A DNA stretch of 64,000 nucleotides from Bacteroidota bacterium (GTDB lineage: Bacteria; Bacteroidota; Bacteroidia; Bacteroidales; F082). The notes beneath the pieces are model-generated. The model saw only the letters and a list, made by a program, of their open reading frames with translations, searched no databases and was not told where the DNA came from. A program made the position numbers and the translations under genes. This document shows positions 26,542 to 35,367 of this stretch, one piece after another (position 1 is the stretch's first letter; each line of letters opens with the position of its first letter). The stretch is taken from positions 558,001 to 622,000 of the forward strand of contig WOUZ01000001.1 in NCBI GenBank assembly GCA_009773165.1, read 5' to 3'.

Positions 26542-26868
26542 TTACATCATTGAAATTTCATTCACCACCACTTCAACCGACTGGCGCTTGTTGCCGTCTT
26601 TGTCTTCCCAGTTATTGGTAACGAGCTTCCCGTTGAGGATCATGCGTTTTCCTTTTTTAACTTCTTTTTCGATGATTTCGGCCGTTTTACCCCAGGCGAG
26701 TATACGATGCCACTGTGTTTCTTCCACGCGCTCCCCTTTTTGATTGGTGTAGTACTCGTTGGTTGCGATTGTAAACCGAGCCATTTTGTTTTCGTTAGCG
26801 AGTGTTTTTACTTCAGGATCGCTACCTGCGTTTCCGATCAGTTGTACGGAGTTTCTCATTGTTGTCAT
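26542..26868 (-). CDS. ssb: Single-stranded DNA-binding protein, short paralogue 1
   Basis: From ATG 26868 the protein has 108 residues: SVQLIGNAGSDPEVK, RFTIATNE, EETQWHRILAWGKTAE and KKGKRMILNGKL. Like the next gene it is a bare OB fold with a short NEISMM end and no acidic interaction tail. ATG 26859 is an alternative start. A good promoter lies 41 bases upstream. It is the first gene of the ssb pair. Confidence 0.93.
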   Translation of the reverse strand: MTTMRNSVQLIGNAGSDPEVKTLANENKMARFTIATNEYYTNQKGERVEETQWHRILAWGKTAEIIEKEVKKGKRMILNGKLVTNNWEDKDGNKRQSVEVVVNEISMM

Positions 26869-26908
26869 GATTTCAAGTATTAAGTTAGACAATGAACGAA
26901 TGATGGAG

Positions 26909-26935
26909 CAAAATTACATCGGCCCAATGCGCCAA
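26909..26935 (-). promoter_or_regulatory. Promoter of the ssb pair (TTG, N16, TAATTTTG)
   Basis: On the minus strand TTG (26933-26935) and TAATTTTG (26909-26916) are spaced by 16 bases. The -7 box is a perfect TAnnTTTG. Confidence 0.65.
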
Positions 26936-27118
26936 GTCGTATACTAAACAGATAGATACGTAAGTAGGTGTTGTTAAACGTTTGTCAACGAATAAACATC
27001 TATTAATCAATTAAATAAAAAAGTGGATTTCCTGACTCTTTTATATGGAATTTTAAATTGCCAGGGTTTTTGTGTCAGAAAAGAGGAATAACAGCGAAGT
27101 GAAAGATGTGTAAAACGA

Positions 27119-27808
27119 TCAATAAGCAGGTGGGTTCACATCATCTTCATCAAAATACAGGTTCACATTCAGCACCTGAGCATAAGTACTTAGTTCGGTG
27201 ATTAGAAGTGTGTTTTTCTTTTCCTGCATAAGGGAGATATGGTAAAAAGCTTCAATAACATTTTCAGAACCAACATTTTTCAGGTTTACCAACTTAACTT
27301 TTTTGCAATGTCGCCGGATGATTTTGTCAATGTTCTGATCACTTTCCGGGCTGCTGTAATAGGTAAGCTGAAGCATAAACTCTCTTTTGCGTGCCGATCC
27401 AAAGTTGGAAAGCGAGAGCATGATGATGGCTAAACTAATCAGCAGAGTTCCGGTTATTGCAACAGAATAGAGGCCTACACCAGTTGCCATTCCAATGCTC
27501 AGAGCGAAGAAAATAAAAACAATGTCCTGCACATCCCTTACTGCAGTGCGAAACCGTATGATGGACATAGCGCCTACCAATCCAAACGCTCTTGCCAGAT
27601 TGTTTCCAATTACAAGGATGACCACCGAAGTAATCATTGAAAGAATTACAAGTGAATTGACAAATGTTACTGAATAGCTGGGGCCTTTGTATACAAATCG
27701 GTAAACCAATGAGATAACTATACCACAAAGAAATGAAACCACCAGATTTCCAATCACGGTATAAATAGTTATAGGGAACAAGTCCAACTGTTGAAATTCT
27801 TCAAACAT
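27119..27808 (-). CDS. DUF4956 membrane protein
   Basis: The protein of 229 residues has four N-terminal membrane helices and a cytosolic alpha/beta domain of about 90 residues. The block LVGAMSIIRFRTAVRDVQDIVFIFFAL between helices two and three is the signature of DUF4956. The family is known mainly from clusters with a VTC-type polyphosphate polymerase domain, and its activity is unknown. ATG 27808 is chosen since the longer frame starts at a TTG directly after the stop of the VTC gene. It is the last gene of the HlyD/VTC/DUF4956 operon, six bases after the VTC stop. Confidence 0.9.
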   Translation of the reverse strand: MFEEFQQLDLFPITIYTVIGNLVVSFLCGIVISLVYRFVYKGPSYSVTFVNSLVILSMITSVVILVIGNNLARAFGLVGAMSIIRFRTAVRDVQDIVFIFFALSIGMATGVGLYSVAITGTLLISLAIIMLSLSNFGSARKREFMLQLTYYSSPESDQNIDKIIRRHCKKVKLVNLKNVGSENVIEAFYHISLMQEKKNTLLITELSTYAQVLNVNLYFDEDDVNPPAY

Positions 27809-27814
27809 AACCAA

Positions 27815-28594
27815 TCAAAAATTAAAGCTTCTGCGGCTTCTTGAATAAACCGACGGAAGTTTTTTAGGTTTAATAAAATTGTGGGTATCTAATGAGATAA
27901 CATATTTTGATGCTGACTTTCGTACCAATCCAAGTGTGGCAATGATGGGCTTCATCCAGGCAGGGAAGTGGTCGTTGAATTTCACTTCAAGTATAAATTG
28001 ACCGGTTAATGAGTGTCTGATTTTTTCCTCATTGTACAAATTACTGATTTCGGGAAAGGCAACGCTTCTCAGGTTTTTGTCGAAAGTAAGGCGGATGTTT
28101 TCGTCGTGAATTCCAAGAAAAGCTTCTCTTTCATAGACGATAAGTATGACTGGATGTAATCGACTGTTGTGGTAATGGTAAAAAAACCGCTTCAAATCAT
28201 CAACAGCCTGAGGAAACTTTTTCGTGTCGGGCTGGTACTCATTAAAACCTAATCCCGAAATGAAATCAAGCGCTGTATTAAAAGTTGCCGGAGCCCGATT
28301 TTTTAAAATAGGATCTTCATACTTTCTTTTGATCTCAAAAAATACGGAAGCATTATCAGCTTCATTTGTTCCGTAACCCCTCAGCCTAAATTTCTTGCGG
28401 TGCTTTATTCCTTCCACTTTTTCAAAATAGCAGGCAAAATCGGAGGTGTCGAAATAAATACTTCTGACAGTATATTGATGATTATCAGCATTCATACAAT
28501 ACTTATCGTGCTTCACAAAAGAGCTGATCATTTGCCGCAGCAGGTCCATTTTGCTGTTTGGAACAAAGTATTTGTATTCGTACCGGAGCGCCAT
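27815..28594 (-). CDS. VTC-domain (polyphosphate polymerase-like) protein
   Basis: The 259-residue protein is a triphosphate-tunnel-fold VTC domain: LRYEYKYFVP at the start, VRSIYFDTSDFACYFEK, the tunnel motif KKFRLRGYG, EIKRKYEDPILKNR and near the end FILEVKFN and SASKYV. The basic and acidic residues lining the tunnel in yeast Vtc4 have evident counterparts, so polymerising activity is possible but unproven for bacterial members. ATG 28594 is two bases after the HlyD-like stop. The lack of membrane segments suggests that it works with the DUF4956 membrane protein. Confidence 0.9.
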   Translation of the reverse strand: MALRYEYKYFVPNSKMDLLRQMISSFVKHDKYCMNADNHQYTVRSIYFDTSDFACYFEKVEGIKHRKKFRLRGYGTNEADNASVFFEIKRKYEDPILKNRAPATFNTALDFISGLGFNEYQPDTKKFPQAVDDLKRFFYHYHNSRLHPVILIVYEREAFLGIHDENIRLTFDKNLRSVAFPEISNLYNEEKIRHSLTGQFILEVKFNDHFPAWMKPIIATLGLVRKSASKYVISLDTHNFIKPKKLPSVYSRSRRSFNF

Positions 28595-28596
28595 GG

Positions 28597-29679
28597 TTAT
28601 TGCAGATAAAGTTTCAGGGTTCGGGTAATATATTCCCTGATGCTGATATTTTCTCCGGAGAACTGACATTGTACTGAAAGGCCATTCAATGCAATCTGAT
28701 TAGGATCTTCGACCAAAGCTTTCACAAACACAAGTTGCTGACCATTAAGTGTTTCTGTGTTATTTCCTATAGAATATATTCGGGCTTTGCAAGCAACATC
28801 CGTTCCCTGAATAAAGATTTCCAAATGGGTTTCATTGCTAATATAGGGCAAAAACTGAAGTTTCACAGGAGCATATAAAATGAAGGTTGCGGTATCAATG
28901 ATTGACAGATATTCCCCACCTTCGCCCGTCATTGCAAACATTTGAAGTTTGCCTCCGATTGGAGCAGTGAGCGTGTATGCATTATTGGTTTGCTCCACGA
29001 ATTCAAGTTCTTTTTTAAGGCTGTTAATTTTCTCCTCGAGCAGTCGGGCTTCGTCGGGTTTTACACCCGAAAGCGCTGACTGATAATTGCTTTTGGCTAT
29101 TTCATTTTCAGCCAAAGCTCTTAAATAATTTGTTTTTTCTGTCTCAAATGTGGTTGCTGGTACAAGACTGTCGAGAAATAATTGGTTGATTCGATCAAAT
29201 TGTGCCTTAGCAAAATCAAGCTGAACCACTGTTGAGTTTATTTGCTGTTGCAACTGTTCCAGCACTTCGGCTTTTTCAGGTGAAATCCCTGCCTGTAATT
29301 CTTTTATAGCAACAGAAACCATATTTTCTTTTTGCTGTAACAGTTCAATGGTGCGCGTAGAACGTATCGAACCTAAGGTGTCCCCAGCCTGAATAATGCT
29401 GTTTTCGCCTTTTAATCCACTCAATTCAAGTGTTGCAATATCACCGCGTTCAAAACGGTAACTAACAACGGATTCAACACCTCCAAGCCGGAAGTTGCGG
29501 GTTTCACCAACATAGTTTCCATCAAAATCCGTTTTCAGATTCCACTGACGCTCAGGATGAATTATGCCCATAGAGCGAAAACTGAAGGGTACACTGAATG
29601 GGATGAAAAGCAAAGCAATAATAATGCCCAACAAGGACATAAGCGGAATATATCTTTTTAAAGGGAAGCCCATCATCAT
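28597..29679 (-). CDS. HlyD/membrane-fusion-like protein
   Basis: The 360-residue protein has one N-terminal membrane helix (about 10-32), then a beta-barrel/lipoyl region split by a coiled coil (about 105-235, with LEQLQQQINSTVVQLDFAKA and EEKINSLKKELEFV) and a C-terminal beta domain. APIGGKLQMF resembles the second lipoyl half of HlyD adaptors. It probably spans the periplasm as an adaptor, yet no ABC or RND pump partner is adjacent; the genes after it are the VTC-like and DUF4956 proteins. Three ATGs in a row begin the gene; the first is used. Confidence 0.82.
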   Translation of the reverse strand: MMMGFPLKRYIPLMSLLGIIIALLFIPFSVPFSFRSMGIIHPERQWNLKTDFDGNYVGETRNFRLGGVESVVSYRFERGDIATLELSGLKGENSIIQAGDTLGSIRSTRTIELLQQKENMVSVAIKELQAGISPEKAEVLEQLQQQINSTVVQLDFAKAQFDRINQLFLDSLVPATTFETEKTNYLRALAENEIAKSNYQSALSGVKPDEARLLEEKINSLKKELEFVEQTNNAYTLTAPIGGKLQMFAMTGEGGEYLSIIDTATFILYAPVKLQFLPYISNETHLEIFIQGTDVACKARIYSIGNNTETLNGQQLVFVKALVEDPNQIALNGLSVQCQFSGENISIREYITRTLKLYLQ

Positions 29680-29841
29680 ATGTTATTACAAGCGCATGTG
29701 GAAAGCAAATACGCTGTTACAAACGGCCAAATTTAACTGAAAGTTGCATGTACTGACGTTAAAACCGATAAAAGGTCGAAAAATACCGATTAACGGTTGT
29801 AGAATAGAGATTGAGAAAATTATATATAAAGTTGAAACCCT

Positions 29842-29849
29842 TACATTTG
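29842..29849 (+). promoter_or_regulatory. -7 element (TACATTTG) before the ABC ATPase gene
   Basis: A perfect TAnnTTTG lies 25 bases before ATG 29874 and inside the longer TTG-started frame, supporting the later start. Confidence 0.55.
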
Positions 29850-29873
29850 CTCTTTCAACAAAAAGTTTATCCA

Positions 29874-31589
29874 ATGTCATTGCTTCAGGTCAACAATCTC
29901 ATTATTAGCTTCAGGCACGAAGGCCAGTGGCATGAAGCAGTGCAGGGAGTGAGCTTCGGACTTGAAAAAGGAGAAACACTTGGTATTGTTGGCGAATCGG
30001 GTTCGGGAAAATCGGTAAGCTCTCTTGCAGTGATGCGTTTACTACCTCATAAACAATCTAAAGTAGCTGTTGAATCCATTCTTTTCAACGGTGAAAAATT
30101 ACATCAATGGAACGAAGATCAGATGCGTCAGGCGCGAGGTAGCCGTATAGCAATGATTTTTCAGGAGCCCATGACTTCGTTAAATCCTGTTTTACGTTGT
30201 GGTTATCAGGTGGCTGAAGCTATTCTCACTCACCGGAATATCAGTAAATCTGAAGCGAAAGAACGTGTGCTTGAGCTATTTCGTAAGGTCAAACTGCCTC
30301 GACCCGAACAGCAATATGATGCATATCCTCATCAGCTTTCTGGCGGACAAAAACAGCGGGTAATGATAGCCATGGCCATTGCCAATAAGCCTGAACTTCT
30401 TATTGCTGATGAACCAACAACAGCGCTTGATGTTACTGTTCAAAAAGAAATACTATTACTGCTCAAAGAGTTACAGCATGAAACAGGAATGGGGATGATC
30501 TTTATCAGTCACGACCTTGCTGTTATCAGTGAAATTGCTGACAACGTAGTAGTGATGCATAAAGGACATATTGTGGAATCCGGAAAAGTATCCGATGTTC
30601 TTGGTAATCCGCAACATCCTTACACGCGAGGCTTGTTGGCATGTCGCCCTCCACTTGATAAACGTCTTCAGCGCCTGCCCGTCGTAAAAGAGTTTCTGGA
30701 GAACAAATGGCCGGGTGGAATAGCAGAAATGCAAGCCGAACTAACAGTTGAATCCCATGCCAGAACGAAAGCTCATCAGCTTTTGTATTCACAGCAACCC
30801 ATTTTAAAAGTGGAAAACCTCGCGACATGGTTTCCTGTGCAAGGCAGTTTTTTCAGCAAACAAAAAAGCAGTGTTAAAGCTGTAGATGATATCAGTTTTG
30901 AGGTTTTTCCGGGAGAAACACTGGGTTTGGTGGGCGAATCAGGCTGTGGAAAAACAACCTTAGGGAGAAGTATTTTGCGATTGCAAGAACCAACTGCCGG
31001 AATCGTTAAATACAAAGAAGTAATTGTAAATCAATTAGATAAATTTGAACTGCGGGCTTTTCGCAAGCAGCTTCAGATTATTTTTCAAGATCCTTATTCT
31101 TCGCTCAATCCCCGTATGGCAGTGGGGGAGGCAATTTTTGAGCCTATGAAGGTTCATGGATTGCATGAGAATGATCGTCGCCGGCGTGAAAAAGTATATG
31201 AGTTATTGGAACAGGTTGGACTGGAACCGGCACATTTCAGACGATATCCCCATGAGTTTTCGGGCGGTCAGCGACAGCGCGTTTGTATTGCCCGTGCGCT
31301 TGCAGTGAATCCCGAACTGGTGATCTGCGACGAGCCGGTTTCGGCCCTTGATGTCTCCGTTCAGGCGCAGGTGCTCAACCTGTTAAACCGGCTGAAACAG
31401 GATTATGGATTCACCTATATCTTTATCTCACACGACCTCAGCGTTGTACGTTATATGTCGGACCGTGTGCTGGTTATGAACAATGGTAAAATGGAAGAAT
31501 TGGCCGAAGCTGATGAACTTTACCGAAATCCGCAGACAGCTTACACCAAAAAACTCATTGAAGCGATTCCCGGGAGGAGAAACGTTTGA
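29874..31589 (+). CDS. Fused double-ATPase of an oligopeptide-type ABC transporter
   Basis: The 571-residue protein contains two complete DppD/DppF-type ABC ATPase domains. The first has Walker A GESGSGKS, signature LSGGQKQR and LLIADEPTTALD; the second has GESGCGKT, FSGGQRQR and LVICDEPVSALD. Both have the C-terminal oligopeptide-transporter segment, with PHPYTRGL-like and NPQTAYTKKL repeats. This is the GsiA/YejF arrangement for dipeptide, glutathione or microcin-type peptide import. No permease or binding protein genes are adjacent, so its partners are elsewhere. Start at ATG 29874 by alignment to MSLLQVNNL. Confidence 0.95.
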   Translation: MSLLQVNNLIISFRHEGQWHEAVQGVSFGLEKGETLGIVGESGSGKSVSSLAVMRLLPHKQSKVAVESILFNGEKLHQWNEDQMRQARGSRIAMIFQEPMTSLNPVLRCGYQVAEAILTHRNISKSEAKERVLELFRKVKLPRPEQQYDAYPHQLSGGQKQRVMIAMAIANKPELLIADEPTTALDVTVQKEILLLLKELQHETGMGMIFISHDLAVISEIADNVVVMHKGHIVESGKVSDVLGNPQHPYTRGLLACRPPLDKRLQRLPVVKEFLENKWPGGIAEMQAELTVESHARTKAHQLLYSQQPILKVENLATWFPVQGSFFSKQKSSVKAVDDISFEVFPGETLGLVGESGCGKTTLGRSILRLQEPTAGIVKYKEVIVNQLDKFELRAFRKQLQIIFQDPYSSLNPRMAVGEAIFEPMKVHGLHENDRRRREKVYELLEQVGLEPAHFRRYPHEFSGGQRQRVCIARALAVNPELVICDEPVSALDVSVQAQVLNLLNRLKQDYGFTYIFISHDLSVVRYMSDRVLVMNNGKMEELAEADELYRNPQTAYTKKLIEAIPGRRNV

Positions 31590-31650
31590 CTTTAGACCTG
31601 CTTTGCTTTGCCAGTAAACAGATTTATTGAAAATGTCAGCGAGATTTACT

Positions 31651-31713
31651 TGATTTCCGTCAACAAACTGACGCAATTTATATGATTTCCGTCAGTAACA
31701 TGACGGAAATTCA
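31651..31713. repeat. Two palindromic copies of TGATTTCCGTCA spaced by 32 bases
   Basis: TGATTTCCGTCA begins at 31651 and again at 31683. The second copy is one arm of a strong palindrome, TTTCCGTCA-gtaaca-TGACGGAAA. The first copy is an imperfect palindrome with ACAAAC as the centre and TGACGCAA as the right arm. The 32-base spacing is three helical turns. A T-run follows the second hairpin, so it may also terminate the ABC gene. Confidence 0.75.
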
Positions 31714-31806
31714 TATTTTTTGTAGGCAATCAGGTATTTAGCTACATAAAACAAGGTATCGGACTTGCAGCCCCGGCTTTTGTGTTTTGTTCCCGAAAAC
31801 TTTCGT

Positions 31807-32232
31807 TTATTTTCTGATGGTATAATCGTCCAGGTATTCGGAGTTGCATTTCATGTATTTCAACACAACAACCTTGCAGGTGCAACGCTGTGTTTTGTTG
31901 CATTCATAATCATGTAAGATTTCGAGGGTGTCGGTTTGTGATACATCCAATCCGGTATATTTTATCAGGATCGTGGCCGGCTTGAAACTCATCATTTCCA
32001 GCTCGCTGCTTTGGTTGATGGAATAGCTGCTTCCGCTTGTCATTAATCCGTTGCTCGTCAAGCTGGTTTCGTTGTTGTTTTCATCCACATACACAAAGTA
32101 AGGATAAATATTCGCCTCTGACAAAGGTTTGTCGTCTTTAAGGATATTGAACCACACCACTGCAAACCGATAGTCATCATCGCAACAACTATTCAGCGAG
32201 AGAAGTAGTAAGATTATGAATAATTTTTTCAT
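31807..32232 (-). CDS. Small predicted lipoprotein, unknown function
   Basis: The 141-residue protein has a short signal peptide with lipobox LNSC near residue 16, followed directly by another Cys and an Asp triplet. The mature part is beta-rich with four further cysteines near the C-terminus (YECNKTQRCTCK and KCN), which could form disulfides in the periplasm. The Asp residues after the lipid cysteine could affect sorting. No family is recognised. It lies 29 bases upstream of sdaA on the same strand, transcribed away from it as the second gene. Confidence 0.75.
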   Translation of the reverse strand: MKKLFIILLLLSLNSCCDDDYRFAVVWFNILKDDKPLSEANIYPYFVYVDENNNETSLTSNGLMTSGSSYSINQSSELEMMSFKPATILIKYTGLDVSQTDTLEILHDYECNKTQRCTCKVVVLKYMKCNSEYLDDYTIRK

Positions 32233-32261
32233 GTTCTAGAGCTTGATAGCAACAACAATTT

Positions 32262-33473
32262 TCAGCAGGGATGGTCTTTCACGGCAGCAAAAATAGCCAG
32301 CCCTCCTTCGGCTGTTTCCTTATAAAGACTTGGGAGGTCGCGGCCGGTGGCTTTCATAGTTTGTACAATTTTATCAAATGAAACAAAGTGCTTTCCGTCG
32401 GAGAGCAATGCATACATATTACAATCGAGGGCGCGCGCTGCAGCATGGGCATTGCGCTCAATGCAAGGCACTTGCACCAAACCGGCAATGGGGTCGCAGG
32501 TGAGACCAAGGTGGTGTTCCAAACCCATTTCAGCCGCATATTCCACCTGTTGAGTCGTGCCACCAAAAAGTTGGTTCACGGCTGCCGAAGCCATGGCGCA
32601 AGCCGTACCAATCTCACCCTGACAACCCACTTCAGCACCGCTGATGCTGGCGTTTTCTTTCACGATGTTTCCAATCAATCCCGCGGTAGCCAGGGCTTTG
32701 ATGATTTTCTGGTCGGAGAAGCCGTGGGCATGTTTGGCATGATACAAAACAGCCGGCAACACACCGCTCGAACCACATGTAGGCGCTGTTGACACCTTGC
32801 CACCGGAAGCATTTTCCTCAGAAACTGCCAATGCATAGGAGAATACAAGACTACGGCTTTTGAGGGAATCCTTCAGGCTTTGGGCACGGATAAAATACGA
32901 TGAGGCTTTACGTGGCAGTTTCAGTATTCCAGGCAAAACGCCTTCATTTTCGATGCCTCTTTGAACGGATTCCTGCATCACCTTCCACACTTCGGCCAGG
33001 TGGTCTTGGTAGTCAAGAGACTCGTGAAGGTGCACATATTCCCAGAAATGCCTGCCGTTTTCCTCGCACCATTTCAAAATATCTTTCATATGTGTGAGCG
33101 GATAAACCCTTTCAACTGACTCAGCTTCAGTTCCGTCGGTGATTGCGCCTCCTCCTGTGCTGTAAATAGTCCATTCGTCAAAAGTGTTTTGTTCTGCATC
33201 GAGGGCTTCGAGTTTCATGGCGTTGGGGTGTCGTGGCAGAAAAGTCTGGGACTCCCAAATAAAAGTAACCGGTTTTGGCAATAACAATTGCTCCACTGCC
33301 AGATCGGTGAGATGTCCTTTTCCGGTTGCAGCAAGACTTCCGTAAAGCGTCACCCGGTAAGCTATTGCTGATGAGGTTCGTTGTTTGAATATTTCCGTTG
33401 CACGGGAAGGTCCCATTGTGTGACTGCTCGACGGGCCGTAGCCTATTCTAAAAATATGTTTAATAGTTTCCAT
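32262..33473 (-). CDS. sdaA: L-serine ammonia-lyase (iron-sulfur serine dehydratase)
   Basis: The 403-residue single-chain enzyme deaminates serine to pyruvate. It has the N-terminal beta-domain motif GPSSSHTMGPSRA near residues 13-25 and the C-terminal alpha domain with ASGGKVSTAPTCGSSG, GCQGEIGTACAM and LTCDPIAGLVQVPC, whose cysteines hold the 4Fe-4S cluster. Length is slightly shorter than E. coli SdaA (454), as usual in Bacteroidota. It is first in a two-gene unit with the small lipoprotein gene. Confidence 0.97.
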   Translation of the reverse strand: METIKHIFRIGYGPSSSHTMGPSRATEIFKQRTSSAIAYRVTLYGSLAATGKGHLTDLAVEQLLLPKPVTFIWESQTFLPRHPNAMKLEALDAEQNTFDEWTIYSTGGGAITDGTEAESVERVYPLTHMKDILKWCEENGRHFWEYVHLHESLDYQDHLAEVWKVMQESVQRGIENEGVLPGILKLPRKASSYFIRAQSLKDSLKSRSLVFSYALAVSEENASGGKVSTAPTCGSSGVLPAVLYHAKHAHGFSDQKIIKALATAGLIGNIVKENASISGAEVGCQGEIGTACAMASAAVNQLFGGTTQQVEYAAEMGLEHHLGLTCDPIAGLVQVPCIERNAHAAARALDCNMYALLSDGKHFVSFDKIVQTMKATGRDLPSLYKETAEGGLAIFAAVKDHPC

Positions 33474-33554
33474 ACCAGTTGTTTGATTTTACAAAATAAC
33501 AAAGAATAGTTGAGGTGCTGTTTTGTTCGTTTTCTTAATGCTGATCCAATTGTC

Positions 33555-33562
33555 TATTTTTG
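33555..33562 (+). promoter_or_regulatory. -7 element (TATTTTTG) before the hydrolase gene
   Basis: A perfect TAnnTTTG lies 20 bases before ATG 33583 and overlaps the longer frame from 33523, favouring the later start. Confidence 0.5.
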
Positions 33563-33582
33563 CTTTTCAAAACTTAGCTACA

Positions 33583-34389
33583 ATGAAAAAGATCGCGTTT
33601 CGGCAAAAGCAGCTGGCTTATCGGATAAATGGACAAGGACCTGCAATGGTATTTCTGCATGGCTTCCCTATGGATCATAGGGTTTGGGAGACTTTTACAT
33701 CTGATTTTTCAAAACAGTTCACAGTAATTTGTCCCGATCTTCCTGGCTTTGGTCAATCTGAAATGATTCAGGATGAGCATCATATGTGGCTGATGGCAGA
33801 AGCTGTAAATGCCATCCTTGCTCATGAAGAAATTTCCAAAGCACTATTTGTTGGTCACTCAATGGGGGGTTATGTTGCATTAGCCCTTGCGAAACAATAT
33901 CCTGAACGTGTTTCCGGTCTTGTGCTATTCCATTCACATGCTGCTGAGGATGAGGCAACTGCACGAGCCAACCGCGCGAATGCAATTGTGGATGCAACAT
34001 CGGATATTCATGGTTTTATACACCGGTTTATTGATGGCTTATTCGATGCGTCCTTTAAACAAAAGCATCCTGAGCGTGTCGATCGAATACAGAAAATAGC
34101 TGAAAGCCAAAGGAAAGAGGCTGTTACAGCAGCCATTGCAGGCCTGCGTGATCGCGAAAGTCACCTTCAACTTCTGAGTGAGTTAAACTGCCCTGTATTG
34201 TTTATTTTGGGCAAAAATGATTCGCGTATGCCTTTTGCCCGAATTTTGGCTCAGGTGGCATTGCCGTCACATGCCGAGTTAATGCTGCTCTCAGGGGTTG
34301 CACATATGGGATTTGAAGAAACGCCTGATATTACAAAGCAAGCAATTCTTCATTTTGCTTTGCGTTGTCAAAATCGTGCTGAGGGTTAA
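33583..34389 (+). CDS. Alpha/beta-fold hydrolase
   Basis: The 268-residue cytosolic protein has the alpha/beta hydrolase pattern: oxyanion HGFPMD near 29-34, DLPGFGQS, the nucleophile elbow GHSMGG, an acid in GKNDSRMP and a catalytic His in VAHMGFEE. Relatives are esterases, haloperoxidase-like enzymes or MenH/BioH-type hydrolases; the sequence does not single out one. ATG 33583 was taken because the protein family starts close to the first strand. It stands alone, convergent with the LytTR regulator gene. Confidence 0.9.
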   Translation: MKKIAFRQKQLAYRINGQGPAMVFLHGFPMDHRVWETFTSDFSKQFTVICPDLPGFGQSEMIQDEHHMWLMAEAVNAILAHEEISKALFVGHSMGGYVALALAKQYPERVSGLVLFHSHAAEDEATARANRANAIVDATSDIHGFIHRFIDGLFDASFKQKHPERVDRIQKIAESQRKEAVTAAIAGLRDRESHLQLLSELNCPVLFILGKNDSRMPFARILAQVALPSHAELMLLSGVAHMGFEETPDITKQAILHFALRCQNRAEG

Positions 34390-34450
34390 AACACATGCTT
34401 TTAAACATTTATCAGGTATAAAGGAATTCTGTGATTAAATCCGGCAGGTT

Positions 34451-35218
34451 TTAAGCTTCTTTTCCACTTAGCCAGGCCCTGAAAAGTGGAGAGCGTTCAG
34501 TGCTCGAAATCGCTTCTTCTTCGCAAGCAGGCTTCAAAATAACCTTGATCCGTGACTTACTATAAGTATGTAGTTTATCAATGGAATTAAAAGAAATGAT
34601 GAATCCCCGGTTGATACGAAAAAACTCTTCCGGGTTAAGTTCGAGCTCGAGTTGATCCAGACTTTGATCGATGGGATAGCGCTCACCGCTGTTGAGTTTT
34701 GCAAAAACGATTTTTTCAAAAATATAGAAATATGCCACTTCTTTTGTAAGAAACACTTTGATCTGCTGACCAACTTTTACCATAATCCGATGAAGATACT
34801 TTACTTGTTTTGACTGCAGTAAATGAGCAAGTTGCAAATAATCGATAGCTGCCGCGGGCTTATTTAACCGGCTGAATTTCTGCCAGGCAGCTTCCAACTC
34901 ATTTTTCCGCAAGGGTTTGAGCAAATAATCGATGCTGTTTACTTTAAAGGCCTGTAGAGCAAAAGTATCATAAGCAGTTGTAAAGATGACCGGACAACTG
35001 ACGAGGACTTGTTTAAAAATCTCAAAACTACTTCCATCGGCCAGTTGAATATCCATCAATATCAGATCGGGATGCGGATTGGAATTCAGCCAGATAACAG
35101 AAGACTCGATGCTGTCAGTCATGCCGGCAATTTGAACAGATGGTTCAATTTCTTGTATTAAACGTGCAGTACGCTGTGCTGTAGCTTCTTCATCTTCAAC
35201 TATTAGTACCCGATTCAT
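34451..35218 (-). CDS. LytTR-family response regulator
   Basis: The 255-residue protein has a receiver domain (1-120) with acidic pocket VEDEE and phosphoacceptor D56 in LILMDIQL, the conserved Lys in YLLKPL, and a LytTR DNA-binding domain (about 145-250) with RINRGFIISFNSID. LytTR regulators usually pair with a 5TM or histidine kinase family sensor in the same operon; none is adjacent here. Targets are unknown. Confidence 0.94.
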   Translation of the reverse strand: MNRVLIVEDEEATAQRTARLIQEIEPSVQIAGMTDSIESSVIWLNSNPHPDLILMDIQLADGSSFEIFKQVLVSCPVIFTTAYDTFALQAFKVNSIDYLLKPLRKNELEAAWQKFSRLNKPAAAIDYLQLAHLLQSKQVKYLHRIMVKVGQQIKVFLTKEVAYFYIFEKIVFAKLNSGERYPIDQSLDQLELELNPEEFFRINRGFIISFNSIDKLHTYSKSRIKVILKPACEEEAISSTERSPLFRAWLSGKEA

Positions 35219-35304
35219 TCGTTATAATTATTAATAATCCTACGAAAATCGGTAAAAAACGGTTTGTGACAGCTTTTTTCTTCCAAAAATAAAACCATAA
35301 ACCT

Positions 35305-35312
35305 TATCTTTG
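35305..35312 (+). promoter_or_regulatory. -7 element (TATCTTTG) before the DUF2007 gene
   Basis: A perfect TAnnTTTG lies 55 bases before the ATG at 35368. The -33 region is T-rich without a clear TTG. Confidence 0.5.
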
Positions 35313-35367
35313 TTGTCAGAGTATTCCATTCTTCATATTTAGAATTTCAAACTTAATCACTGATAAT

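Noticed and set aside
31428-31676. Minus-strand frame across the palindromes (82 codons)
   Set aside because: It mostly overlaps the end of the ABC ATPase gene and ends without any family signal; too weak to call a gene.
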